A stretch of DNA of 64,000 nt, from positions 420,428 through 484,427 of the forward strand of contig NZ_JAFCJZ010000004.1 of NCBI RefSeq assembly GCF_018130765.1, read 5' to 3'. The position numbers and the translations under genes were made by a program. Positions 1 to 8,584 of the stretch are shown in pieces. The stretch comes from Bradyrhizobium iriomotense (GTDB lineage Bacteria > Pseudomonadota > Alphaproteobacteria > Rhizobiales > Xanthobacteraceae). Below the pieces are notes generated by a model. The model saw only the letters and a program-made list of their open reading frames with translations. It did no database searches and was not told where the DNA came from. How positions within the stretch are numbered: the stretch's first letter is position 1; each line of letters begins with the position of its first letter.

Positions 1-238
1 GGACCGAAGCCCATGCGACATTGTGGGGTAGTCCCGGGCAAAGCTCGTTGATTTCCGCGATCAGCCGTTCCTGAACGTGATCGGCCCCGTCAACGGCGAG
101 CATGGCATAACGCAGGAGCCTGGGTAGACCCTTGAGGCGTTCGTCCCAATCGGCCGAATCTGCAGCCGCGCCAGTCGAGACCGCGTCCTCCGCGGCCGGC
201 AGGTCGAGGTCGTTGCTGTCGTCGCTCGTGGCGCTCAT
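1..238 (-). CDS. Unknown protein, N-terminal part (runs off the left edge)
   Basis: Open frame beginning at an ATG at 236-238 on the minus strand and still open at the window edge, so only about 79 residues are visible. The start is well supported: a GAGGAGG ribosome-binding site lies about 7 bases upstream, and the ATG overlaps the stop of the upstream 193-aa gene (ATGA arrangement), so the two are probably translationally coupled. The visible N-terminus is acidic and alanine-rich (many D, E, S), followed by a helical-looking stretch (LPRLLRYAMLAVDGADHVQ). I do not recognise a family. Last visible gene of the minus-strand operon that starts near 2190. Confidence 0.6.
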   Translation of the reverse strand, partial: MSATSDDSNDLDLPAAEDAVSTGAAADSADWDERLKGLPRLLRYAMLAVDGADHVQERLIAEINELCPGLPHNVAWASV

Positions 239-816
239 GCTCCGACCTCCTCGTGGCAGTCGCCCATGTCCAACAACAGGCTCGCGTTCAAGTCGGAGTT
301 TTGGAGGACGCGGCCCGCTCCCTCGCGGGAATGGCTGGCGGCCCGCGTGCACCAGGATGCCGACAACTCGGTTGCGAAAGGATGGTCGAGTTCGATGCGG
401 TGAAGGAGATTCGCAACGACTATGGCGGCCGTAGCGTCGCCGCCGAGGGCGCAGCGCAGCAGCGCCGTCATGGCGATGTCGACGGTGAGCGTCACCTCGT
501 GGATGGGCAGCAGCGAGAGTGCGACCCCGACGGCCACGGCGGGATCACCGCGCAGCGCCGTAGCAACCTCGTCGTGGCGGTCCATCACGCAGATCGTGTC
601 GAGAGTGTCGATCACCAGCAGGTGCTCGGCATCGCGGAGGAGGTTGGAGGGCAGGGTCCGCCACCACGCGAGCGGTGAGATATCCTGGGCGGTGAAAGGC
701 CACCTGGAGGTGGCCGGCCTGGAGATCTTCCAGGCGGGATCAGCAGCATCGCCGGTCTGGACGGAGAGGCTGTGATGCAGGCGTTCGCGCGCCGGCATTT
801 CCATATTGTTCGACAT
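235..816 (-). CDS. Hypothetical protein, 193 aa
   Basis: Not recognised. It starts with an ATG at 816 preceded by an AGGGA element, 10 bases after the stop of the GIY-YIG gene, and its stop overlaps the start of the next gene. No signal peptide or membrane segment; the middle and C-terminal parts look alpha-helical, with an Asp-rich stretch (LLVIDTLDTICVMD, about residues 67-80). Position between coupled genes argues that it is expressed and belongs to the same operon. Long open frames on the opposite strand over this region have no ribosome-binding sites and are taken as antisense shadows. Confidence 0.6.
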   Translation of the reverse strand: MSNNMEMPARERLHHSLSVQTGDAADPAWKISRPATSRWPFTAQDISPLAWWRTLPSNLLRDAEHLLVIDTLDTICVMDRHDEVATALRGDPAVAVGVALSLLPIHEVTLTVDIAMTALLRCALGGDATAAIVVANLLHRIELDHPFATELSASWCTRAASHSREGAGRVLQNSDLNASLLLDMGDCHEEVGA

Positions 817-826
817 GATTGATCCC

Positions 827-1771
827 TCAGCCCGCGATCAAGATCGGCTCGGGATAGCGGGGATTGACCCACTTGCCGCTGCTGACGTGTGCACCTGTCA
901 CAACCTTCGCCGCGATGGCGGCAGAGGGAAAGCAGACGGCCACGCGGAGGCGCGCCCGGTCGTCGATGCCGGGGATGGTGGCCAACGCGTCGGCCGCGGC
1001 GAGTTCGGCCCGACGGGTGTGCAGGATCGGGTTGACGCTCTGGTTGACGAGGCTGCGCACCTCCGACCCGGCCGTCACCACGAAGCCGTCGCGGACCGGG
1101 TAGCCGCGCGCCCAGAGGTCGCCATAGGCGAGCTCGAGCTCACTACCGAGCGGGGGCAAGCCCGTCACGTCGATCTGCATCGGTCCGGTGTCTTCCGGCC
1201 CGATCGCCATATCGGCGTCGGCCGCTTCCGGCTTGCGGCGCTGGCTCGCAAAGTTACTGCGGAGTACGCGGCATCCAGCGTCGAACAGCAGGCGCTCGCC
1301 GTGCTCGACGAAGTGGTCGAGCGAGGCGCGCTTGTGGTTGGGGAGCTCCAGCACTTGCGGGTTCGTCCCCTTCATGATGTCGACCAAGCCGGCCTGCTCC
1401 GCGATTTGCGTCAGACGGAACTGCAGGTAGATGGCTGCCGTCTTGTCGAACCAGGCACGCTGGTACCCGGAGATGACGTAGACTTCGCGGGCGAAGGCCT
1501 TCGACGGATCGCAGGAATGCTCGCCGAGCCTGCGGCCTGCATTGCCGGTCTCACCGATATAGGCCGTCGCATGATCCGCAAGGATGTAGCAGGCCGGCAC
1601 TGCGGCGAGAGTGAGCGAGATGTCTTTCACGATCGCGAACGGGAAGGCCGAGACGGTGAGGCGACCAACGTCGTCGTGGACCTCCCGAAGGCCGGCGATG
1701 CCGCCCATCGGACGGTGGATGTTGCTGGTGCAGGCGGGTTGCGCGGAGGTGTTGTTGAAGAAAAAGGACAT
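827..1771 (-). CDS. GIY-YIG nuclease-fold protein with DUF4357-like C-terminus
   Basis: About 314 aa. Residues 57-140 carry a GIY-YIG-type core: CYIL at 61-64, YIGET at 71-75 and the helix RRLGEH at 80-85 containing the conserved Arg. The C-terminal part (about 245-305: DGFVV, a run around RRAEL, then a serine/alanine helix and SSGKWVNPRY) resembles DUF4357, which often follows such domains in bacterial accessory proteins. In active relatives a Glu sits in the later helix (motif YLE); here the matching position is Gln117 (YLQ), so metal binding may be lost. The ATG at 1769-1771 is preferred over an upstream GTG at 1801 because an AGAGAGA stretch precedes it. Target unknown; it could act in DNA processing or only bind DNA. 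Confidence 0.65.
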   Translation of the reverse strand: MSFFFNNTSAQPACTSNIHRPMGGIAGLREVHDDVGRLTVSAFPFAIVKDISLTLAAVPACYILADHATAYIGETGNAGRRLGEHSCDPSKAFAREVYVISGYQRAWFDKTAAIYLQFRLTQIAEQAGLVDIMKGTNPQVLELPNHKRASLDHFVEHGERLLFDAGCRVLRSNFASQRRKPEAADADMAIGPEDTGPMQIDVTGLPPLGSELELAYGDLWARGYPVRDGFVVTAGSEVRSLVNQSVNPILHTRRAELAAADALATIPGIDDRARLRVAVCFPSAAIAAKVVTGAHVSSGKWVNPRYPEPILIAG

Positions 1772-1923
1772 TGTGTGTATCTCTCTGGGTTGAGAGATCA
1801 CGAGGCCGACGTCGTTAAACCAGAACGGACCTTTGAGGCGTCACGCCTTCACAGCGGATCTTCGCAATGAAGGGTGTTTGGCATCATTGGCTCTTGGATT
1901 TTCGCCTTCCGGCTGCGGTGAGG

Positions 1924-1942
1924 GCAGATGCACTACATCTGC
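1924..1942. repeat. Short hairpin between the 54-aa gene and the GIY-YIG gene
   Basis: Seven-base arms (GCAGATG / CATCTGC) around a 5-nt loop, in the roughly 250-bp gap between two minus-strand genes. No T-run follows on either strand, so an intrinsic terminator is unlikely; it could be a processing or stabilising element. Confidence 0.3.
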
Positions 1943-2025
1943 AAGCTCGGCCAGAGCGTAGGACGAAAACCGATCAGTCCATGCGGCGCATCTGCGTCAC
2001 ACGACGTCGGGCCTTGCGATCTCGG

Positions 2026-2190
2026 CTAGCCGTTGGACAGCCGGGTGATGAGGGCGGTCGTGTCGGTCGCGATGGACACCGGATTGGCGGTGAGCGCGCT
2101 GTCGACGTCGGTCAAATGGGACCGGACCTGAAACGCCAGAGAGGGGTGGGGCAGTGGCGCCGAATCGGCGCTATAGTCGTGCTTAGCCAT
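2026..2190 (-). CDS. Small hypothetical protein, 54 aa
   Basis: A short ORF starting ATG at 2188-2190 with a good AAGGAAA ribosome-binding site and ending at a TAG. The protein is soluble, hydrophilic and without cysteines (begins MAKHDYSADS and ends LITRLSNG), with a Thr/Ser-rich C-terminal half. No family recognised. It is the first gene of the minus-strand group and is preceded by a large hairpin in its presumed 5' leader (2221-2256), which may control it. The clear ribosome-binding site and low-complexity-free sequence support a real gene, but without homologues this stays tentative. Confidence 0.5.
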   Translation of the reverse strand: MAKHDYSADSAPLPHPSLAFQVRSHLTDVDSALTANPVSIATDTTALITRLSNG

Positions 2191-2220
2191 GATCGATTTC
2201 CTTACAATCGGTTGTGGTTA

Positions 2221-2256
2221 GGTTGCCGTTCGGTGTTCCAGCACCGGGCGGCAACC
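2221..2256 (-). promoter_or_regulatory. Leader hairpin upstream of the 54-aa gene
   Basis: Arms GGTTGCCG (2221-2228) and CGGCAACC (2249-2256) are perfect complements; inside them CGGTG (2231-2235) pairs with CACCG (2242-2246), leaving a 2x2 internal loop and a 6-nt apical loop. It lies about 30 bases upstream of the ATG at 2190, so it would form in the mRNA leader. No T-run follows, so it is not a simple terminator. A role in translation control, or as a protein-binding site, is inference. Confidence 0.45.
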
Positions 2257-2552
2257 GCAAATATGCTAATACGTGCGGCGAAAAGCCAGTCTTACCGCGA
2301 TGAAATGGTTAATGCAGTGTCGGTATTCGGGATGCTCGTTTTTCGTCCGAAGGCTTTGCCCCAACCAGACCCGCAGTTCGTTGCGAGGAGGGGACGTCTT
2401 CGTCGCCGAGTTGCCACGCCCCAATCTGTAAAGGCTCGGACGGCTGATCTTTGTCGGCTGGTGTAAAGGTCGATGAGACGGTGGCCGACGTGACGGAAAA
2501 CTACGTCATTTCCGCAATTTGAACTACTTGTGGTCGCGGCTAGAGCCTCGAA
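2257..2552. other. Intergenic stretch without a recognised gene
   Basis: About 300 bases between the convergent-side end of the crotonase gene and the leader hairpin. Open frames here lack ribosome-binding sites and resemble no family. The promoter of the minus-strand operon should lie in its lower part, near 2257-2300, where the sequence is AT-richer. Confidence 0.4.
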
Positions 2553-2583
2553 TGATTCCTCGACCAGCGCGGCCGAGGAATCA
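2553..2583 (-). terminator. Stem-loop just after the crotonase gene
   Basis: Perfect 10-base arms TGATTCCTCG (2553-2562) and CGAGGAATCA (2574-2583) with an 11-nt loop, starting 10 bases beyond the stop codon at 2594. There is no clear T-run after it on the minus strand, so it may be an mRNA 3'-end stabiliser rather than a strict intrinsic terminator. Confidence 0.45.
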
Positions 2584-2593
2584 CGATAGCCGC

Positions 2594-3400
2594 TCAGAGC
2601 CCCTGGAATTGCGGCTTGCGCTTTTCGGTAAATGCTTGGATCGCTTCCTTGTGTGTAGGACTACGAAGAGTCAGGAATTCGTAGGCCATGGAGGCGTCGA
2701 GAATCGAGTGCGCCAGTTGCTGCAACCCGACATTCGCACACACTTTGCTCCAACGGATGGCGTCTCTGGGTCCCTCTGCAAGTCGCTGCGCCATCTCCTG
2801 TACGGCCCGGTCGAGATCAGCGCGTGGGACCACATGGTTGACCAAGCCCATGCGTTCTGCGTCAGGCGCTTTGATGCTGTCTCCGGTCATGAGAAATTCC
2901 TTCGCGCGGGCATATCCGATCAACTGGGGCCAGATGATCGCGCCGCCGTCGCCCGCCACCACGCCCGCCCTGACATGCGGGTCGCCGATAGTGGCGTCGT
3001 CTGCCATGTAGATGATGTCGCAGAAGAGGGCGATCGTAGCGCCCAGTCCCATGCATGGGCCGTTCACCTTCGCGATGATCGGCTGCTCGATGTCGAGCAG
3101 CGAATAGATGATCCGCTTCGCGCTCACCCGCGACAGGTAGCTGCCCGGACCCCCGTGGGCGTCGGCGTGCTCCTTCATCGCATGGAGATCGCCGCCGGCG
3201 CAGAACGCCTTTCCGGCTCCGGTTAGCACGACGACATCGGTCTCTTCGTCTTTCGCGACGTCGTAAAAGATGTCGGATAGCTCTTCGTGGAGCTCGTGAT
3301 TCACGGCGTTGTACTGTGCCGGCCGATTGAACGTCAGCGTCAGGATGCGGTCCTCTCGCTGCGCTGTGATTTCGTGGTAGCGTGAATAATCGACGGTCAT
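2594..3400 (-). CDS. Enoyl-CoA hydratase/isomerase family protein (Asp-type)
   Basis: A 268-aa crotonase-fold protein. The oxyanion-hole segment FCAGGD is at 67-71. The two glutamates used by classical hydratases are absent: the first aligns with Thr122 (GLGAT) and the second with His142 (GDPH). Instead there is an Asp151 in AGDGG, as in PaaG-type isomerases, so isomerase or another enolate chemistry is more likely than simple hydration. The start has a textbook AAGGAGGAAATGAA ribosome-binding region. It is a single minus-strand gene with an AGATAA/TTATCT palindrome 20 bases upstream of the ATG, shared with two other promoters in the window, which suggests MarR-type control. Substrate unknown; an acyl-CoA is assured by the fold. 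Confidence 0.85.
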   Translation of the reverse strand: MTVDYSRYHEITAQREDRILTLTFNRPAQYNAVNHELHEELSDIFYDVAKDEETDVVVLTGAGKAFCAGGDLHAMKEHADAHGGPGSYLSRVSAKRIIYSLLDIEQPIIAKVNGPCMGLGATIALFCDIIYMADDATIGDPHVRAGVVAGDGGAIIWPQLIGYARAKEFLMTGDSIKAPDAERMGLVNHVVPRADLDRAVQEMAQRLAEGPRDAIRWSKVCANVGLQQLAHSILDASMAYEFLTLRSPTHKEAIQAFTEKRKPQFQGL

Positions 3401-3419
3401 TTCATTTCCTCCTTGGTTT

Positions 3420-3436
3420 AGATAACGATATTATCT
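3420..3436. promoter_or_regulatory. Palindromic operator AGATAACGATATTATCT
   Basis: A 17-bp near-palindrome with AGATAA and TTATCT arms, 20 bases upstream of the crotonase start at 3400. Closely related 17-mers occur at 32278-32294 and 43065-43081, each just upstream of a CoA-metabolism gene. The nearest candidate binding protein is the MarR regulator at 31607, whose own divergent promoter carries one copy. Confidence 0.6.
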
Positions 3437-3503
3437 ATTACGGCACGGCGGTACTTCTACTTGTCTGTGGCGCGAGCTCCCAACTCGATGCGGTTAGGCT
3501 GCG

Positions 3504-4436
3504 CTATCTTGCGCGGAAGGCCAGATCGTCAAAGGATGCGGGAGCTCCGCAAGATCCGCAGCAGAAGAGAGCGCGCAAGCGGTGGCCGCAAGGCTTATGC
3601 ACCAGCTTCGTCAGGCTTTCGCCGCGCGCGAGCCAGCGCTCTCCCCAGGTAAGAAGTGCCAGCGGCACGCCATAAAGGTCATGCCCCTTCTCCGTGAGCC
3701 TGTACGCGAAACGCGTTCGTTGGTCGGAGATTGGGCTTGCGATGAGAACACCGAGGTGGACCAACCGTTCGAGGCGGTTTGACAGAATATTGGTAGCGAT
3801 TCCGAGATGCTCCTCGAATTCGCTAAATCTCTTTGTGCCCAGGAAGCATTCGCGGATTACCAAAGAGCTCCAGCGGTCTCCGATCACGCGTAGCGTGTAA
3901 GCTATCGGACAGGTCCCGGAGCGATCGATGACGTCGAGATCAGGCATACGCTGCCGTTTGTGACCGATCAGATCCGCGGAAGCCCGGTGCATCGAAACAA
4001 CACCGACGTCACGGGAGCGGACGGGTTCGCGGCAATGCGAGCAACGGAATTCGGCCACGAAAGGATGCCCACATCTCTCGTGAGACACGACCGTCCTGTG
4101 ACGCGACCTCGCTTTTGTCTCCTGCCAGCGCAGCCCCCATCTCATTGCACTCAGAAGACATGAGGCGAAATCTCTTCCCATGTCTGTCAATCTATATTCG
4201 ACTGGGGCGCCGCGGCCTTCGAGCATGTGTCTTTCGAATAGCCCTCCTTCTGACAGCATTCCCAGTCTCGCCGTGAGGACTTTCGGCGAGATAGCCAATC
4301 GCTCCTGGAATTCGCCGAACCTTGTGGCGCCGTCGAAAATCGCTTCGCGAAGAATCATCCACGACCAGGCGTCTCCTAAAAGTTCGCCCGTCCGGTAGAT
4401 CGGATCAAAATGTGATGCGCCCTTCCCGCGTTTCAT
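3504..4436 (-). CDS. Tandem HxlR-type transcriptional regulator with two Cys clusters
   Basis: About 310 aa containing two complete HxlR-like winged-helix units in one chain, roughly residues 12-105 and 173-270 (each with GDxWS, LVIRE/MILRE, a recognition helix around LTARL or LSNRL, and LT-x-G). Each unit is followed by a zinc-ribbon-like cluster: C122, C132, C135 with H124, and C283, C293, C296 with H285. HxlR proteins are normally about 110-130 aa and act as dimers, so this looks like a fused dimer. An upstream ATG at 4583 would place the first residues inside the long inverted repeat, so the ATG at 4434-4436 is chosen. It is divergent from the crotonase at 4609 and probably controls it and itself through the repeat at 4542-4585. 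Confidence 0.8.
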   Translation of the reverse strand: MKRGKGASHFDPIYRTGELLGDAWSWMILREAIFDGATRFGEFQERLAISPKVLTARLGMLSEGGLFERHMLEGRGAPVEYRLTDMGRDFASCLLSAMRWGLRWQETKARSRHRTVVSHERCGHPFVAEFRCSHCREPVRSRDVGVVSMHRASADLIGHKRQRMPDLDVIDRSGTCPIAYTLRVIGDRWSSLVIRECFLGTKRFSEFEEHLGIATNILSNRLERLVHLGVLIASPISDQRTRFAYRLTEKGHDLYGVPLALLTWGERWLARGESLTKLVHKPCGHRLRALFCCGSCGAPASFDDLAFRAR

Positions 4437-4541
4437 AATTCCGTATCGAACGGATTTTGATTCCGCACAAGGGGGATGCAACTCGTAGCCCACGAAGATT
4501 CCTCGCGAATATGCAGATGCGGCAACGCAGCGACGATTTAC

Positions 4542-4585
4542 GCTTGCGTAAGGGAAGTAATCATGTATTCTTCCCTTATGCAAGC
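4542..4585. promoter_or_regulatory. Long inverted-repeat operator between the HxlR gene and the 4609 crotonase
   Basis: Arms of 16 bases, GCTTGCGTAAGGGAAG (4542-4557) and CTTCCCTTATGCAAGC (4570-4585), match at 15 of 16 positions around a 12-base AT-rich spacer. The right arm ends 23 bases before the ATG at 4609. Absence of a T-run and the divergent setting favour an operator over a terminator. The half-site GCTTGCATAAGG recurs at 32265 and 43051, beside other CoA-metabolism promoters. Confidence 0.7.
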
Positions 4586-4608
4586 ATGCATATGGAGGAC
4601 CCCGTCAA

Positions 4609-5430
4609 ATGGCATACGAGAAACTGACCTACGATCGTAAGGGCGAGATCACGACGATCACGCTCAACCGGCCCAAGGTTCACAACGCGCTCGACAAGCA
4701 GCTCTCGGCTGAACTGAACCAGGCGGTGCGCCAGGTCAGGGCGGACCGGGCCTGCCGCATCCTTCTCCTGAAGGGCGCTGGCGACACATTCTGCGCGGGT
4801 GACGACATCAAGGAGTTCAATCAGTGGGAGCCCGATGATGCGTACTGGCAGGTCGAGCTGTACCAGGAGACGGTCAACATCCTCGAGAACCTGACCCCGG
4901 TGACCATCGCTGCGGTCGACGGCGTCTGCACGGGCGGCGGCCTCGAGCTCACTCTGGTGTGCGACTTCGTGATCGCCACCGATCGGTCGCGCTGGGGCAT
5001 GCCGGAGATCGACTGGGACATCACCCCGGGTTGGGGCGGCATTTCACGCATCAACCGCTTTGCCGGTCGCCGCAAGGCAAAAGAATGGAACATGATCGGT
5101 GCCCTCTTCAGCGCACAAACCGCGGAGCGGTATGATCTCGTGAATCGCCTGTGCGCGCCCGCCGAGCTCGACAAGGAGGTCGATGCTCTGGTGAAGGTCA
5201 TGCTCGCCAAGAATCCTATCTCGCTCCGCCGCACCAAGTTCGCCCTGAACAAGAGCGCCGACATGACCGTCGACCAGGCACTGTCACTTGAGCGCCCGAT
5301 CCAACCGCATCCCTTCTTGAAGCCCGTGACCGGCGTGCCGAAGGACTCGACCGCGGGTATCTCCGACTTCACCACGAAGGAAGGTCGCGAGAAGCGCCGG
5401 CGCCTCTCGAAGGACTTTTGGCAGAACTAG
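4609..5430 (+). CDS. Enoyl-CoA hydratase (both catalytic glutamates present)
   Basis: A 273-aa crotonase. FCAGDD is at 61-66; Glu113 (GGGLE) and Glu133 (MPE) match the two glutamates of classical enoyl-CoA hydratases, the only crotonase in this window that keeps both. The region after it (DWDITPGWGGISRI, 135-148) is unusually Trp-rich, as in hydratases/lyases acting on aromatic or bulky acyl-CoA such as hydroxycinnamoyl-CoA hydratase-lyase; the aromatic substrate is inference. Length is typical, with a basic C-terminus (REKRRRLSKDF). It is first in a plus-strand group after the HxlR operator; a strong stem-loop follows the stop. Confidence 0.85.
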   Translation: MAYEKLTYDRKGEITTITLNRPKVHNALDKQLSAELNQAVRQVRADRACRILLLKGAGDTFCAGDDIKEFNQWEPDDAYWQVELYQETVNILENLTPVTIAAVDGVCTGGGLELTLVCDFVIATDRSRWGMPEIDWDITPGWGGISRINRFAGRRKAKEWNMIGALFSAQTAERYDLVNRLCAPAELDKEVDALVKVMLAKNPISLRRTKFALNKSADMTVDQALSLERPIQPHPFLKPVTGVPKDSTAGISDFTTKEGREKRRRLSKDFWQN

Positions 5431-5438
5431 TCTTCCAG

Positions 5439-5469
5439 CGCTCCCGGAAGCCAAGCGCTTCCGGGAGCG
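5439..5469 (+). terminator. Stem-loop after the 4609 crotonase
   Basis: Perfect 12-base arms CGCTCCCGGAAG (5439-5450) and CTTCCGGGAGCG (5458-5469) with a 7-nt loop, 8 bases beyond the stop. No T-run follows, so it may reduce rather than abolish read-through into the ligase gene at 5528, or protect the upstream message. Confidence 0.5.
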
Positions 5470-5527
5470 AACGCCGCAGAACAACAGCTGCAACACGGCA
5501 GCGGATATCACCGGGTGGAATCAATCG

Positions 5528-7258
5528 ATGGTCGCGCAAGGAGCTAGTATCGCATTTCCAAGTCGTTCGGACGTCGACCGGTTGCTGACCGGGCCCGGGG
5601 GGCCGTTCGAGATGCACAGCATCGGAATCGGTCCAACGTCGGCGAGGGTTTACAAGAGTACTCCCCCGCATCTTGGTGCCGTGTTTGAGCGCGGGCAGTC
5701 ATGGCCCGATCGAGAATACCTGGTCTATGACGGTGAGCGACTGACGTTCGGTCGTCATCGTCAGATGGTCAGGCGGCTCGCTCAAGAACTACTAGGATCG
5801 TATGGCTTGAAGAAGGGCGATCGAATCGCGATAGCCATGCGTAACCTTCCGGAGTGGTCCGTCGCCTTTTGGGCGGCGGTGACAATCGGTGCGATTGCGG
5901 TGCCCCTGAACGCCTGGTGGACCGGTGTCGAACTGAGCTATGGACTCGACGACTGCGGCGCGCGGGTCGTGATCCTCGATGCGGAGCGATATAGCCGTCT
6001 TCGGACTTTCATTCCAAAGAATAAGATCAGCGCCATTATCGTCGCGCGTGGTGCCGAAACCACGCCAGAGGTGCGAACGTTCGCGTCGATCGTGGATCGG
6101 AACGACGATGCCGAAGCCGATTGGCCGAGCGCGGTCGATATCCACCCGGATGATCCCGCAACAATTTTCTATACATCGGGAACTACGGGACGCGCCAAAG
6201 GCGCACTCAGCTCGCATCGTGCCGTCTGCACGTTCTTGAGCAACGTTTCAATCGCTCGCGCCCGCACCGTTCTTCGCGAGGGAGCGACGTTACAGCAGCT
6301 TTCCCAGATGTCGGCAGGGCAATCCACTGCTCTTCTTGCCGTCCCACTCTTTCACGTGATCGGCTGCTACGCGCACCTAGTTGCTGCGATGGCAAGCGGC
6401 GGAAAGATCGTTCTCATGTACAAGTGGGATGCGAACCAGGCGCTTGAGCTCGTGGAAAGAGAGAAGGTCAACAGCTTCACCGGAGTACCGACAATCGTCC
6501 TGCAGGCCTTGGCCAGCGCGCAACAATCGGGACGCGATCTCTCCAGCTTGCAGGCGATCGGATTTAGTGGCGCGCCGGCTCCTCCTGAACTTCCCTCCCA
6601 GATTGGTAACGTCCTTCCCCGGTCCATTCCCGGGAACGGATACGGCTTGACCGAGTCTTCAGGTCTTATCAGTGCGGTGTGGGGGCGTGACTACCTCAGC
6701 CATCCAGGCAGCGTTGGGTATCCGCTCCCAGCCGTTGACGTGAAGGTGGTGGATCCCGAGTCAAGCCAGACGGTTGCGACTGGGCAGGTTGGAGAGATCT
6801 GGGTCAGCAGCGCGGGTGTGATCCAAGGTTATTGGAATAACCCGGAAGCGTCGGCGGCGGCGATTACGGAGGGGTGGCTGAAGACGGGAGACCTCGGTCG
6901 GTTCGACACAGACGGCTTCCTCTACATCGTCGATCGTACCAAGGACATCATCATCCGGGGCGGTGAGAACGTCTATTCGATAGAGATCGAGCATTCGCTC
7001 CTATCCCACCCGGACGTCCTTGAAGCCGCTGTCATCGGGCTGTCTCACCCCGAGCTAGGCGAAGAAGTCGCCGCCGTCGTCCAGGTCCGCTCCGATGCTC
7101 GTACAACCGAAGAAGACCTGATCTCGTATGCGCTTGAGAATCTGGCCCGCTTCAAGGTGCCGAGCAAAATCCAGATTAGGAGGCAGCCGCTTCCAAGAAA
7201 CGCGGCAGGGAAGGTTCTCAAAGGCGAACTTCGAGACGACTTGTCCAGCTCGAAATGA
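5528..7258 (+). CDS. AMP-forming acyl-CoA ligase
   Basis: A 576-aa member of the ANL superfamily that activates a carboxylic acid to its CoA thioester via an acyl-adenylate. Visible motifs: the ATP-binding loop YTSGTTGRAKG at 215-225, GYGLTESS near 372, the TGD motif (WLKTGDLGRFD) near 457, the hinge DRTKDIIIRGGENVYS, and the C-terminal catalytic Lys562 in PRNAAGKVL. Length is typical of medium/long-chain or aromatic acid ligases. The ORF has about 45 extra N-terminal residues before the first conserved region. It precedes a binding protein and two dehydrogenase genes, so it may activate the imported acid. Substrate cannot be read from the sequence. Confidence 0.88.
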   Translation: MVAQGASIAFPSRSDVDRLLTGPGGPFEMHSIGIGPTSARVYKSTPPHLGAVFERGQSWPDREYLVYDGERLTFGRHRQMVRRLAQELLGSYGLKKGDRIAIAMRNLPEWSVAFWAAVTIGAIAVPLNAWWTGVELSYGLDDCGARVVILDAERYSRLRTFIPKNKISAIIVARGAETTPEVRTFASIVDRNDDAEADWPSAVDIHPDDPATIFYTSGTTGRAKGALSSHRAVCTFLSNVSIARARTVLREGATLQQLSQMSAGQSTALLAVPLFHVIGCYAHLVAAMASGGKIVLMYKWDANQALELVEREKVNSFTGVPTIVLQALASAQQSGRDLSSLQAIGFSGAPAPPELPSQIGNVLPRSIPGNGYGLTESSGLISAVWGRDYLSHPGSVGYPLPAVDVKVVDPESSQTVATGQVGEIWVSSAGVIQGYWNNPEASAAAITEGWLKTGDLGRFDTDGFLYIVDRTKDIIIRGGENVYSIEIEHSLLSHPDVLEAAVIGLSHPELGEEVAAVVQVRSDARTTEEDLISYALENLARFKVPSKIQIRRQPLPRNAAGKVLKGELRDDLSSSK

Positions 7259-7311
7259 GAGCGGCTAGCTCGGTTCATGATCCAACCGTGGCAAAGATAA
7301 GGGGGAGCGCA

Positions 7312-8529
7312 ATGTTCGCATCAAAGTCAGCTGCAGCAATTTCGGGATTGCTGGTAGCCATGATTGGAAGCGCCCACGCTGAGAAGTTGTATGGGCCCGG
7401 AGTCAGCGATACCGAAATCAAGGTCGGCAATACGATGCCGTACAGCGGCCCGGCATCCTCGCTCAGCACCATAGGAAAGACGCTCGACGCGTACTTCAAG
7501 ATGATCAACGCGAAGGGGGGCGTGAACGGCCGCAGGATCCAGTTCGTCAGCCGCGACGATGCGTTCTCGCCGCCAAAGACGGTCGAGCAGACGCGCAAGT
7601 TGGTGGAGGACGACGGGGTTTCCCTGATCTTCGGAACCATTGGCACCGCGCCCAACACCGCGACCCAGAAATATCTGAACACCAATAAGGTGCCTCAACT
7701 GTTCATCGGGTCTTCCGCGGAGAGGTGGAACGATCCTGCTCATTTTCCATGGACGATGGCTCTCTCATGGCAACCGAATTACGCCGATGAAGCGAAAATC
7801 CATCTGCGCTATTTCAGGGGCAAATATCCCAATGGCAGGGTCGCAATCCTCTATCAGAACGACGATACCGGTAAGGAGTTCATGAAGGGAGTAAAGGAGG
7901 CTCTGGGCAACGACGAGTCTGCCGTCGTAGCTCTGGCCCTTCCGTTCGATCTGCAGTACCCGACGATCGATTCCGAGATCGCACGCCTCGCCGCGACGAA
8001 GGCGGATGCCTTCATGATCTATAGCGTTACACCGCGCGCCTGTGCACAGGCGATCCGAGCAGCCTACACCGTCGGATGGCGTCCAGAGCTGCGCTTTCTC
8101 TCCGGTAGTTGTCCGAATATCGAAGCCGTGCTGAGGCCCGCCGGCTTGGAAAAAGCGGAAGGCCTGGTCACGATGCTTTCGGTCAAGCTGGTCACGCCGG
8201 CGACCCAGTCTGCCCCCGATGTCGCCGAGTTCATCTCCTTCATGAAGGAATATGTGCCTGACGTCGGGCAGAGCGACTCTTACGCCATCTACGCCTACCT
8301 GCTTGGCAACGCGCTCCGAGAGGTGCTGACGCGCTGTGGGGACGACCTGACGCGAGAAAGCATCATGAAGCAGGCCTCCAATTTGAAGGGCGTTCGCTTG
8401 CCGCTGCTGCTGCCAGGCATCAGCATCAATACGAGCCCATCGGACTATAGGCCGATCCGCGATGCTTATCTCGCGCGGTTCGACGGAACGGAATGGGTCG
8501 TCTTCGGAAACGCGCTGCGCGGAGACTGA
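7312..8529 (+). CDS. ABC transporter substrate-binding protein, Leu/Ile/Val type (orphan)
   Basis: A 405-aa periplasmic binding protein of the type 1 (LivJ-like) fold. The ATG at 7312 is chosen because of the AAGGGGGAGCG ribosome-binding site and because it begins a signal peptide (about residues 1-23, ending GSAHA before EKLYG). An earlier GTG or ATG near 7255 would put the signal peptide inside the chain. The core contains [12 protein letters not shown] and [14 protein letters not shown], closely matching the binding protein at 53130, so the two are paralogues. No permease or ATPase genes adjoin it; it may use the livGFHM system at 14767-18207. Ligand unknown, most likely the acid activated by the ligase just upstream. 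Confidence 0.88.
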   Translation: MFASKSAAAISGLLVAMIGSAHAEKLYGPGVSDTEIKVGNTMPYSGPASSLSTIGKTLDAYFKMINAKGGVNGRRIQFVSRDDAFSPPKTVEQTRKLVEDDGVSLIFGTIGTAPNTATQKYLNTNKVPQLFIGSSAERWNDPAHFPWTMALSWQPNYADEAKIHLRYFRGKYPNGRVAILYQNDDTGKEFMKGVKEALGNDESAVVALALPFDLQYPTIDSEIARLAATKADAFMIYSVTPRACAQAIRAAYTVGWRPELRFLSGSCPNIEAVLRPAGLEKAEGLVTMLSVKLVTPATQSAPDVAEFISFMKEYVPDVGQSDSYAIYAYLLGNALREVLTRCGDDLTRESIMKQASNLKGVRLPLLLPGISINTSPSDYRPIRDAYLARFDGTEWVVFGNALRGD

Positions 8530-8584
8530 GGGACACCGCCAGCGTGAGCTGCCGGCTGCGACTTGGCATGAAAGGATCAAGAGA

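Noticed and set aside
806..1870. 354-codon plus-strand frame over the GIY-YIG gene
   Set aside because: The minus-strand reading has recognisable nuclease-fold motifs and fits the operon; the plus-strand frame has neither motif nor ribosome-binding site.
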